Of a stretch of 55,411 nt of DNA, positions 26,648-34,700 are shown one piece after another (positions within the stretch are counted from its first letter, which is position 1; every line of letters starts with the position of its first letter). The translations under genes were made by a program, and so were the position numbers. The notes below the pieces were generated by a model. It was not told where the DNA came from, made no database searches, and worked only from the letters and a program-made list of their open reading frames with translations. The DNA is from an uncultured Oscillospiraceae bacterium (GTDB lineage: Bacteria > Bacillota > Clostridia > Oscillospirales > Oscillospiraceae). Location: contig CANRFC010000016.1 in the NCBI GenBank assembly GCA_947629795.1, forward strand, positions 1-55,411, read 5' to 3'.

Positions 26648-28615
26648 TCACATATGTGCAATATAGCTGCAAATCAGCTCTGCGGTCTCCTCCGGGCCGA
26701 TGGAGCTGTCCACGCACAGCTCGTACCCGTGGGGATTGCCCCAATCCCGGCCGGAGATGCTCTTGTAATAGGCCCTTCTGGCACTGTCCGAGCGGGCAAG
26801 GCTTCTCCGCCCGGCCTCCTCGGTGTCGCCGTACATCTCCATGACCTTCTTGACCCGGTACTCCTCCGGGGCGTAGATGAAGACCCGGACGATGTCTTTC
26901 CTGTCCCGCAGGACATAGTCCGCGGCCCGGCCGATGATGACGCAGGCGCCCTGATCGGCGATCAGATTGATGGCCTTTTCCTGGGCAATGACCGCCTGGC
27001 GCACGGCGCTGGTGCTCAGGTAGAGCTCCCGCATGACGGCGTTTTCGTCGGAGTTGATGCCGGAAATGAACTCCTTGGCGAGGCCGCTCTGTTGGGCGGC
27101 CAGAGCAGTCATCTCCTTGTAGTAGCAGGGGACGCCCAGCTTCTGAGCCACCAGTTGGCCCACACGCTTGCCCGCCGAGCCGTGTTCCCGCGCTATGGTG
27201 ACGATCACGCCGGGATGGGAGGGCTGCAGCACGCCCTCAGCACAGATCGGCTCCGGACGGCGGTCGGTGCCCATGGTCTTCCACACCCGGACCACCACTG
27301 CCGCCGTGATGACCATGGCGATGACGTCGGCTATGGGAGCGGCCCACAGGATGCCCATGATGCCCAAACCCATGGGCATGAGGATGGCCAGGGCAATGAG
27401 CAGGATGTCCCGGAGGACCGACAGGGGAACGGCGGCCTTGGCGTGGCCGATGGACTGCAGGAACATGGCACAGGCCTTCTGCAGGCAGGTGAGGATGACC
27501 AGAGAGAGGTAAATGCGCAGACAGCTGATGGCAAAGGCGGTGTACAGCTCGCCGCCGTCGGTGCCGAACATCCGCACAAAGACCAGGGGGGCGCCCTCAA
27601 ACAGAACGGTGGCGATGACACACACCGTCAAGGTGGAGAGCACCACCAGCTTGAAGGCCTCCTTGACTCTGCCGTACAGCCTGGCGCCGTAGTTGTAGCC
27701 CATGATGGGCAGGGCCCCGGCAGTGATGCCGCAGGCGATATTCAGGATGATCTGGAACAGCTTGATGATGACCACGAAGGCGGACAGGGGGATGTCCGGG
27801 CCGTAGACGCTCCGCTCACCGTAGGACTTGAGCAGGATGTTATTGGCGATGGTGGTGGCCACGATGCAAAGCTGGGTCAAAAAGCTGCCCGCGCCCAAGG
27901 GCAGAACAGGCTTGAGGAACTTCCAGCCGGGCACGAAGTCGGACGCCTTCACCCGGAAGACCCGGCTCTTCCTCAGGTAGGCCACGCAGACGAGAAAGCT
28001 GACAAATTGCCCCAGGACGGTGGCGATGGCTGCCCCCCGGATGCCCCAGCCCAGCACAAAGATGGCCACCGGGTCTCCGATCATGTTGATGACAGCCCCC
28101 ACCAGCATAGCCGCCATGGAATACCTGGGGCTGCCGTCGGCGCGGATGACGGAGGCAAGAGTATTCTGCACCAGGGCAAAGGGCATCATGATGAAAATAA
28201 TGCGGCCGTAGTCCCGGGTCAGGGCGATGGTGGCCTCGGTGGCGCCCAAGGCGTAGAACACGCGGTCCCCCAGGGCGTAACACACCGCGATGATGACCAC
28301 GCCGGAGAGGAAGGAGCCCAGGATGCTGTTGGCCACCGACCGGCCGGCGGCAGAGGTGTCTCCCTCCCCCTGGGACAGGCTGAGGAAGGTGGCCATGCCG
28401 TCGCCGAACAGCACCGACGCGCCCCAGCCGATGACGGTGATGGGAAATACGATGCCGGTGGCGGCATTGCCCAGATAGCCCACGCCGTTGCCCACGAAGA
28501 TCTGATCCACAATGTTGTAAAGGCAGGAGATGATAAGCGCCAGTGTGCTGGGGATGGCGAACTGCCTCAGCAGCTTTCCTATCCGCTCCGTTCCGAGATA
28601 ATTGTTTTCCTGCAT
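26648..28615 (-). CDS. MATE efflux transporter fused to a cytidylate kinase-like domain
   Basis: The 655-residue protein begins with a MATE-family drug/cation antiporter of 12 membrane helices (about 10-450; key stretches LYNIVDQIFVGN, SVIRADGSPRYSM and IMGYNYGARLYGRVKEAF). Residues about 470-655 form a cytosolic domain like Cytidylate_kin2: VTIAREHGSAGKRVGQLVA with a P-loop-like GSAGK, then YYKEM, IGRAADYVL and FIYAPEEYRVKK. ATG 28615 follows AAGGAGGTC. Its leader carries hairpin copy C and a second terminator, so expression is probably set by RNA folding. The domain may couple nucleotide binding to transport; whether it is catalytic is unknown. Confidence 0.88.
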   Translation of the reverse strand: MQENNYLGTERIGKLLRQFAIPSTLALIISCLYNIVDQIFVGNGVGYLGNAATGIVFPITVIGWGASVLFGDGMATFLSLSQGEGDTSAAGRSVANSILGSFLSGVVIIAVCYALGDRVFYALGATEATIALTRDYGRIIFIMMPFALVQNTLASVIRADGSPRYSMAAMLVGAVINMIGDPVAIFVLGWGIRGAAIATVLGQFVSFLVCVAYLRKSRVFRVKASDFVPGWKFLKPVLPLGAGSFLTQLCIVATTIANNILLKSYGERSVYGPDIPLSAFVVIIKLFQIILNIACGITAGALPIMGYNYGARLYGRVKEAFKLVVLSTLTVCVIATVLFEGAPLVFVRMFGTDGGELYTAFAISCLRIYLSLVILTCLQKACAMFLQSIGHAKAAVPLSVLRDILLIALAILMPMGLGIMGILWAAPIADVIAMVITAAVVVRVWKTMGTDRRPEPICAEGVLQPSHPGVIVTIAREHGSAGKRVGQLVAQKLGVPCYYKEMTALAAQQSGLAKEFISGINSDENAVMRELYLSTSAVRQAVIAQEKAINLIADQGACVIIGRAADYVLRDRKDIVRVFIYAPEEYRVKKVMEMYGDTEEAGRRSLARSDSARRAYYKSISGRDWGNPHGYELCVDSSIGPEETAELICSYIAHM

Positions 28616-28639
28616 AACGGGACCTCCTTGTTTTCAGGC

Positions 28640-28669
28640 AAAAAAACAGCGCATGGTAAGCCCATACGC
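28640..28669 (-). terminator. Leader terminator in front of the MATE-kinase fusion
   Basis: On the minus strand GCGTATGG (28669-28662) pairs with CCATGCGC (28656-28649) and seven T residues follow (28646-28640), all within the 5' leader. The left arm can also pair with the 3' arm of hairpin copy C, which makes the two structures mutually exclusive. Confidence 0.7.
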
Positions 28670-28670
28670 C

Positions 28671-28737
28671 GAAAAAAGCGGCACATGGGTGCGCATCCGT
28701 ACCGTGATCAGATTTACGCGCGGATGCGCCACATGTG
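28671..28737 (-). promoter_or_regulatory. Hairpin RNA motif copy C (candidate mepA/guanidine-IV-type riboswitch)
   Basis: On the minus strand CACATG and GCGCATCCG pair with CGGATGCGC and CATGTG, enclosing a loop that begins CGCGTAAATCTGA. Six T residues follow the stem at once. The loop shares GCGTAAATC with copies A (28915-28966) and B (29261-29315). All three lie before MATE-locus genes. The mepA motif, shown to be the guanidine-IV riboswitch, is known to precede MATE genes in Clostridia; I could not check the consensus, so the identity is a proposal. Confidence 0.55.
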
Positions 28738-28765
28738 TCGTTGATTGCCTATTCAATTCTCAGAT

Positions 28766-28794
28766 ATTATATGCAAAATTTCCTTTTCCTGCAA
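28766..28794 (-). promoter_or_regulatory. Promoter of the MATE-kinase fusion gene
   Basis: On the minus strand TTGCAG (28794-28789), a 17-bp spacer and TATAAT (28771-28766) are followed by about 30 bases and then hairpin copy C. The leader to the ATG is about 145 bases, long enough for RNA-based control. Confidence 0.7.
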
Positions 28795-28880
28795 ATGGGA
28801 TTTTGACCAAAATTTTGAGATGCGCGTCCGGGCAAAGTTTCACAAAAATTGCGAGAACAGGCTTTTTACGCAAAAACCCT

Positions 28881-28908
28881 TTGACAAATCTCGGAAAAGT
28901 GCTAAAAT
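28881..28908 (+). promoter_or_regulatory. Promoter of the 79-aa protein / second MATE operon
   Basis: TTGACA (28881-28886), a 16-bp spacer and TAAAAT (28903-28908) place the transcript start near 28915, right at the base of hairpin copy A. The transcript would therefore begin with the hairpin itself. Bases 28795-28880 between the two divergent promoters are AT-rich and carry no further feature I can name. Confidence 0.65.
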
Positions 28909-28914
28909 ATAATC

Positions 28915-28966
28915 AAACGTGTGGCGTAACTGCGTAAATCCAGTTTTCGCCCCACGTTTATTTTTT
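28915..28966 (+). promoter_or_regulatory. Hairpin RNA motif copy A (candidate mepA/guanidine-IV-type riboswitch)
   Basis: AAACGTGTGGCG (28915-28926) pairs with CGCCCCACGTTT (28948-28959), with one opposed T/C, and is followed by the T-run 28961-28966, so it is a terminator at the very 5' end of the transcript. An inner ACTG/CAGT stem holds the loop CGTAAATC. GCGTAAATCCAG (28932-28943) is identical in copy B. The 79-aa gene starts 22 bases later. Confidence 0.6.
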
Positions 28967-28987
28967 AGAACAGGAGAACGAGAGACC

Positions 28988-29227
28988 ATGAAACGAGTCA
29001 AGGCGGCCTGTATCTGCCAGACCCTTCACTTTATGCTGAAGGACGGCGCGGAGCAGCAATGGGCGGTCAACCAGGTCAAGCAGGATGTGGAGCACTATAA
29101 GCAGGGCCTGGAGCGCAACCGGACAAAATACAGGATCGTGGAGGAGACCACACAGCCCGACGGCTCTGTGATCCTCAAGGTCATCAAGCAGTACAACGCC
29201 AGCCCCGTGGGCGACTACTTGGACTGA
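28988..29227 (+). CDS. Small conserved-looking 79-aa protein between two RNA hairpins
   Basis: ATG 28988 follows AGGAGAAC at a good distance and the frame has 79 codons. The protein (MKRVKAACICQTLHFMLKDG at the start, DGSVILKVIKQYN near the end) has no signal peptide or membrane helix; it looks like two or three helices followed by a beta strand pair. I do not know a function. It lies downstream of hairpin copy A and upstream of copy B and the second MATE gene, on one likely transcript. That context suggests a role connected to the compound exported by the MATE pumps, such as sensing, buffering or modifying it; this is inference. Confidence 0.75.
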   Translation: MKRVKAACICQTLHFMLKDGAEQQWAVNQVKQDVEHYKQGLERNRTKYRIVEETTQPDGSVILKVIKQYNASPVGDYLD

Positions 29228-29260
29228 AGCCGCATCTGCAACAGAATATTTTTTGATCAA

Positions 29261-29315
29261 AGTGCGTGGCCAAAGAGGCGTAAATCCAGCTTCTCTTTGG
29301 CCACGTGCTGTTTTT
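29261..29315 (+). promoter_or_regulatory. Hairpin RNA motif copy B (candidate mepA/guanidine-IV-type riboswitch)
   Basis: AGTGCGTGGCCAAAGAG (29261-29277) pairs with CTCTTTGGCCACGTGCT (29293-29309) around a loop holding GCGTAAATCCAG (29278-29289), the same 12 bases as in copy A. Five T residues follow at 29311-29315. The stem sequences of copies A and B differ while the loop is kept, as expected for a functional RNA. It lies 34 bases after the 79-aa gene and 21 before the second MATE gene, so it controls read-through between them. Confidence 0.6.
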
Positions 29316-29335
29316 GTGTGTCTGGAGGGACATAT

Positions 29336-30760
29336 ATGGAACACAAGGCAAACGATTTTTTGGAGACGCAGAGCGTAGGGTCGCTGATGCGGCGTTACGC
29401 CGTCCCCTGTGTCATCTCCCTGCTGGTGGCGGCGCTCTATAACATTGTGGACCAGCTCTTCATCGCCAATGCCAGCTACCTGGGCTCCTACGGCAACGCC
29501 GCCAACACGGTGGTGTTCCCTATGACGGTGGTGGCCCTGGCCGTTGCCGTGATGATCGGGGACGGCTGCTGCGCCTTTGTCAGCATTGCCCTGGGCGGGG
29601 GGAGAAAGGACGACGCCCACAGGAGCATCGGCAGCGCGGTGTTGCTGTGCGTGATCGCCAGTCTGGTCCTCACCGCCCTGTACCTGCTCTTTCAGGAACC
29701 CATCCTGATCCTGTTCGGCGGCAGAGTGAACGAGGAGACCTTCCACCAGGCCAAGGAGTATTTCTTTTGGATCACGGTGGGTATCCCCTTCTATATGTTC
29801 GGGCAGGCGCTGAATCCCATCATCCGCTCCGACGGCAGCCCCAGGTTCGCCATGGCTTCCACCCTGGCCGGGGCGGTGGTCAATATCATTCTGGACCCTG
29901 TCTTCATCTTCGTGTTCCGGTGGGGGATGATGGGCGCGGCGGTGGCCACCGTGCTGGGCCAGGTGCTCACGGCCGCCCTGGCGGTGTGGTATCTCTGCCA
30001 CATGAAGGCGGTGCGGCTGGAGCGCGCCAGCTTCCGGCTCCATGGCCGTCTGGCCCGGAAATACCTGGCCTTGGGCATCACCAGCTTCCTCTCCCAGATC
30101 TCCCTGGTGGCCTCCATGGCGGCGGTCAACAACATGATCCGGACCTACGGCGCCCTGGATCCGGTATTCGGGCAGGAGGAGTATGCCCAGATCCCCATGG
30201 CGGTGGTGGGCATCGTGATGAAGTTCTTCCAGATCGTCATTTCCATCGCCGTGGGCACGGCGGCGGGCTGTATCCCCATTGTGGGCTACAACATCGGCGC
30301 AGGCCGCAAGGACCGGGTCAAAAGCCTGTTCACCCGCCTGCTGCTGACGGAAGCGCTGGTGGGGGCGGCGGCCCTGCTCATTGTGGAGCTGTGCCCTGGA
30401 CAGCTCATTGCCCTGTTCGGCGCGAAAAATGAGAGCATCCATTACACACAGTTCGCCGTCAGGAGCTTCCGCATCTACCTGTGCATGATGATCTTCGCCA
30501 CTGTGAACAAGGGGACCTTCATCTTCCTGCAATCTCTGGGCAAGGCGGTGGAGTCCACCCTCATCTCCCTGGTGCGGGAGGTGGTCTTCGGCGTGGGCTT
30601 TGCCCTGCTGCTGCCCCGGTCCTTCGGCCTGGACGGTGTGCTCTACTCCATGCCGGTGTCGGACCTTCTGACCTTCGTGATCGCGGCGGCAGTCATCCTG
30701 CGGACCTACCGGGAACTGGGCCGGTCGCCGGTGAGCAGGCGGCAGAAGTCCTCCTCCTGA
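29336..30760 (+). CDS. MATE-family efflux transporter
   Basis: The 474-residue protein is a 12-helix MATE antiporter with family stretches LYNIVDQLFIAN, NPIIRSDGSPRFAM and IVGYNIGAGRKDRVK. It exports cationic drugs or toxic metabolites in exchange for Na+ or H+. ATG 29336 has TGGAGGGAC upstream; the longer frame overlaps hairpin copy B. Unlike the divergent MATE protein it has no kinase-like tail. Control by hairpin copy B suggests a shared inducer with the other pump. The 3' end overlaps the convergent gene at 30706 by 55 bases. Confidence 0.92.
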   Translation: MEHKANDFLETQSVGSLMRRYAVPCVISLLVAALYNIVDQLFIANASYLGSYGNAANTVVFPMTVVALAVAVMIGDGCCAFVSIALGGGRKDDAHRSIGSAVLLCVIASLVLTALYLLFQEPILILFGGRVNEETFHQAKEYFFWITVGIPFYMFGQALNPIIRSDGSPRFAMASTLAGAVVNIILDPVFIFVFRWGMMGAAVATVLGQVLTAALAVWYLCHMKAVRLERASFRLHGRLARKYLALGITSFLSQISLVASMAAVNNMIRTYGALDPVFGQEEYAQIPMAVVGIVMKFFQIVISIAVGTAAGCIPIVGYNIGAGRKDRVKSLFTRLLLTEALVGAAALLIVELCPGQLIALFGAKNESIHYTQFAVRSFRIYLCMMIFATVNKGTFIFLQSLGKAVESTLISLVREVVFGVGFALLLPRSFGLDGVLYSMPVSDLLTFVIAAAVILRTYRELGRSPVSRRQKSSS

Positions 30761-31737
30761 GGAAGCATGGCCTCCCCCTCCTCCTGACTGAGCACCAGCA
30801 GATTTCCTCTGGAGTGGAAGTAGAGCCGGCTGGCCAGGGGGTAGCTGCGGGAGATTTGCCAGTAGAGACGGATGGAGCGGATGGCGGCGCCCTCCCCCTC
30901 GGGCTCCGGCTCCACATCCCCGGCAGGGTCGTTGGCCAGGGCCACCGTGGGCCCGCAGACATAGGCCGCCAGCCTTCCCCGCAGCAGCCGTGCCGCCTCC
31001 GGCGTCAGGAAAATGCTCCTATCCCGCCGCAGCTCCATAGTCGCCTTCCGGCCCACCCGCAGGGGCCGGAATTTTTTTGTGTCCTGCAGCAGCGCCAGCT
31101 CGGTCAGGCTCCAGGAGAGCACAGTGGTGTGGCCCACCATCCGGGCGTAGACCTCCCGGCCCTGCCAGTGCTCCCGGCAGAAGTCCACCAGGTCCGACCG
31201 GCGGATCATCCGCCGCTCTCCCAGGGGCTCCACCACCACCCGGCCGATGCTCTCCTTGCGCAGGGCCAGCATATCGCCCCATACCAGCGGGGTAGACCGG
31301 GTGGGCACGTGGGTCTCCAGGATCAGTCGGTCCTCCTCCACCCGGCAATTCACCTGCCGCACCTGCTGGGGGCAGGCCGGCGCCAGCGTCTCGGGCCGCA
31401 GAGAGGCGAACCGCTCCGCCGGGCCCAGCACAAGGCCGTCCAGCTCCCCGTCGTAAAAGGCCGGGATGCGGCGGCCTATGGGCGCCGTTAAGTACTCCGT
31501 CAGGAACTTGCACAGGCCTCTGACAGACAGCTCCAGCGCCCGCGCCTGATCGCTCCGTGCCCGGGGCCGGATCTCTCCCGCAGGGTCGTTTACCAGCGCC
31601 ACCAGACCGCCGCCGGCCAGCACGCTGATGGGGCCGCGCAGATACTGCGCCGCACCGGCGCACACGTAGACCCGGCTGGCCGTGCCGTTGTTCATGCACG
31701 TCACAAACAGCTTCCGCTCTTCGCCTCGCTCCCGCAT
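30706..31737 (-). CDS. Unknown protein with an internal two-fold duplication
   Basis: The 343-residue protein starts at ATG 31737-31735 behind AGAAGGATC; longer frames lack a ribosome binding site. Residues about 8-105 and 231-318 look like two copies of one module: each has a short beta-rich segment, then VALVNDPAGEI (residue 46 on) or VALANDPAGDV (residue 265 on), then a basic stretch and a closing strand (ELDGLVLG, RGNLLVLS). The modules faintly resemble AbrB/SpoVT-type swapped-hairpin folds. No signal peptide or membrane helix is seen. I cannot assign a function. It is convergent with the second MATE gene and lies just downstream of the broken adhesin, with 55 bases between. Confidence 0.7.
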   Translation of the reverse strand: MRERGEERKLFVTCMNNGTASRVYVCAGAAQYLRGPISVLAGGGLVALVNDPAGEIRPRARSDQARALELSVRGLCKFLTEYLTAPIGRRIPAFYDGELDGLVLGPAERFASLRPETLAPACPQQVRQVNCRVEEDRLILETHVPTRSTPLVWGDMLALRKESIGRVVVEPLGERRMIRRSDLVDFCREHWQGREVYARMVGHTTVLSWSLTELALLQDTKKFRPLRVGRKATMELRRDRSIFLTPEAARLLRGRLAAYVCGPTVALANDPAGDVEPEPEGEGAAIRSIRLYWQISRSYPLASRLYFHSRGNLLVLSQEEGEAMLPQEEDFCRLLTGDRPSSR

Positions 31738-31792
31738 TCCGATCCTTCTTTCTCTGTTGTCTGTTTGCATTTTCAAAGGCTGGACCGCGCCC

Positions 31793-34700
31793 CTACTTCG
31801 CCACCTCGCCGCCGGGGGCGGAGTGGGCGGTGGACCAGGCGCGCTCAAAGGCCGCCCAGTCCCGCTGCTTCAGCCTTCCGGTCCATTTCTCCATGCATTT
31901 TCTGTCCGACCCCTGGCCCAGCCAGGTGTAATCGTGGCTGTTGGTGGCCTCCTGCACATCGGCGTAGTACCAGCTGCCGGGCAGATTGTCCGGCCATGTG
32001 ACCATCTTTTCCGCCGGCAGCAGGTGCTCCTCGTCAGGCTTGCGCCCCAGGGCGCGGTTCACGATGACGCAGGCCTCGGCCCGGGTAATGGGGGCGTCAG
32101 GCCGGAAGGAGCCGTCCTCCCGCCCCCGGATCAGGCCCGTGCGGAAGGCCGCCTCCACATAGCCGGCATACCAGGCGTCGGGGTCTACGTCGGGAAAATA
32201 CCCGGCAAAGTCCTCCTCCGTGGTCTCGAAAAAGCCCACCGCGATCTTGGTGAACTCTGCCCGGGTGATGGCGTCGCCGGGGCGGAAGGTCCCGTCGTCA
32301 AAGCCGTTGAGGATGCCCGAGCGGGTCAGGGTGGAGATGGCGTTGTTGCACCACAGGTCGGGGGTGCAGTCCGTATAGGGGCAGCTCTGGCTCCAGTAGG
32401 TGTCCCGGGTCTTGTCGGTGAGCAGGCGGAAGAAGATGGTGGCCACCTCGCCCCGGGTGATGTTCCCGTTGGGCCGGACGGTGCCGTCCTGGAAGCCGAT
32501 GATGTAGGAGTAGTGGTCCTCGGTGTTCAGCCTGGGCTCGTCATCATCGTCATCATCGCTTGACGAGCTGCTTCTGGTGTTGGTAAAAGCGACCTCCTGG
32601 GTCTGGTCTGCCGTGATCACCCCCGCGGCGCCGGAGGATGTGGCGGTATAGCCGCTCTCCGCCGCTTCGGTCACCGTATATGCCACTCCAACGGGCAGCC
32701 TGTCGGCGGTGACGCTCTGCCCGTGCTTCAGGGTGAAGCGGGCGACGCCGCCGGTAAAGGTCATCCCGCCGTAGTCTCCGCTGAGGGTGGGGGAGTTGAG
32801 GGTCACCGTGAAGGAGAATTCCCGGCCGGTCTCCGCCCCGCTTCCCGAGACCGTCTTGGAGACCTTCAGACCCCCTGTGGCGGGCTCGTGGGAGGTCTCC
32901 TCCCAGTGGGCCACGAAGGTGAGGGCGCCTACGGTTCCCGCGTCCACTTAAAGGGTGGTATAGGTCTTGCCGGGGGTCTCATTCAGTTTTTCCGCCGTTC
33001 CCTCTCCCAGGCTCCAGTGGGAGAAGGCCCGCCATGTCCCGTCCTCTTCAAACACCGGGCCGGGATCTTTCAGGGTGAAGCTGTCCCTCGCCGTATATTG
33101 GGTGGGATTCTTGCCCTCCGCATCGCCCACGGGGGTGCTTTCCGCCGCCGTCACCGCGGAAAGGGTCTCCGCCGCGCCCTCCGGGGAGTTGTCGGCAGGC
33201 TGATAGGTGATGGGATACGGAATGGGCTGCACCAGATAGGTGATGACCGCCGGGATGTCCGCCCCGGTGAAAACGCCCGGTTCCTGTACCTGGCCGCTGG
33301 CGTCCAGCCAGGTCAGCGCCTGCCGGGACGTTACCTCCGTATATTTATCTCCGGCCCGGTTGACCAGTTGAAAGCCCTTTTCCGCCAGCACCTGCATGGC
33401 GGCGGCGCTGGGGGTGACCACCACCTGGTCCGCCGATACCGTGGACGCGTATACAACGGTGGGCTCGGCCAACGCCTCGGTCCCCGCCTCCACAAAGCGC
33501 ACCGTGTAGCTGCCGGTGGCCTGGGGATCGTAGCGGAAGATGATGTTATAGGTCTCGTTGGGCCGGTCCAGGGCCAGGGACTGGTTGGTCTCCCGGGGAG
33601 TATATCCCGCAAAGCTCCTGGCGGTCAGGTTCAGGGCGGTGTTCTCGGCATACAGCTGGGTGTGGGACTCCGTTTCCAGCACATACCAGACGGTCCCGCC
33701 TTCTTCCACGATGCCGCCGTCGTCGTCCAGCCGGACCGTGCCTTTTTCCTTATCCCCCTTCCGGAGAGAGGGGGTGACGTAGTAGACATTGTAGCTGTAC
33801 TGTTCGGTGCCGGCGGCCGACCATACCGCGGCCACATGCTGGTCCCTGATGATGACCCCGTCGAAGTTGAACAGGGCCTCATCCCCGGCCCCGACGGGCG
33901 TTCCCGTCTCATCCGACTGATACCATCCCTCCATGGTATAGCCGCTCCGGAAGGGCCGGGGGATGGACGCGTCGCTGTCGGTGAGCTTTTGGTTGGCGGG
34001 GACCTGCACTGTCACGTCGTCCGTCGCCTTGCCCACCTCGCCGCCGTTGAGGTGGAAGGTCACCGTGAGCATGGGTGCCTCCCAGATGGCATACAGCAGC
34101 ACATTGCTGCCGATGGGGAAGTCGTCGCTCACCTGGGCCTGGGGCTCGTCGGAGGCGGCGGGGTCGGGCGCCGGCCAGAGCATGTTTGCCCCCGCCGGGC
34201 CCAGGGCTCAACCCTTGAAGGTCCACGCCGCCGCCCCATCCGGATTCCGGTCCGGGCAGACCGGGACCACGATATACTCGTCATTGTCCTTGGGAACAGA
34301 CCAGAGATACTTGTAGGTGCTCTCATCCTCCATCGCCAGGTTGGTGTCTCGGTAGTTCAGCCGGAACCCGTAGACCTCCTGGGTCACCCGGGCGCCGTAG
34401 GGCAGCTCGATGCGGCCCAGCTCCACCTCATTCTCCCCGTCCTCGGTGCCCGCCTTGGGGGCCATGTACCGGATGGTGTACCGGTCCCGGTCATAGTAGA
34501 AATAGAGGTCGTAGGGGTCGTCCTGGGTGCCCACGGGGGTATCCGTGTCGTTCCACACCCTTCCGGCGTCATCTCCGTGCTCCGTGGTGTGGTCAGCGGT
34601 GGCGTTGGCCCGGGTCATGTGGGTCCGGGCGCTGGGGTTCTGCATATTGATGGCGTTGTCCGAGACCGTGGTGATCTGCCGGGCCACGGCGTAATACCTG

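Noticed and set aside
34208-34210. TGA read as tryptophan (genetic code change) in the adhesin
   Set aside because: Many other genes in the window end at TGA in the expected place, so TGA works as a stop here; a point mutation or sequencing error is simpler.
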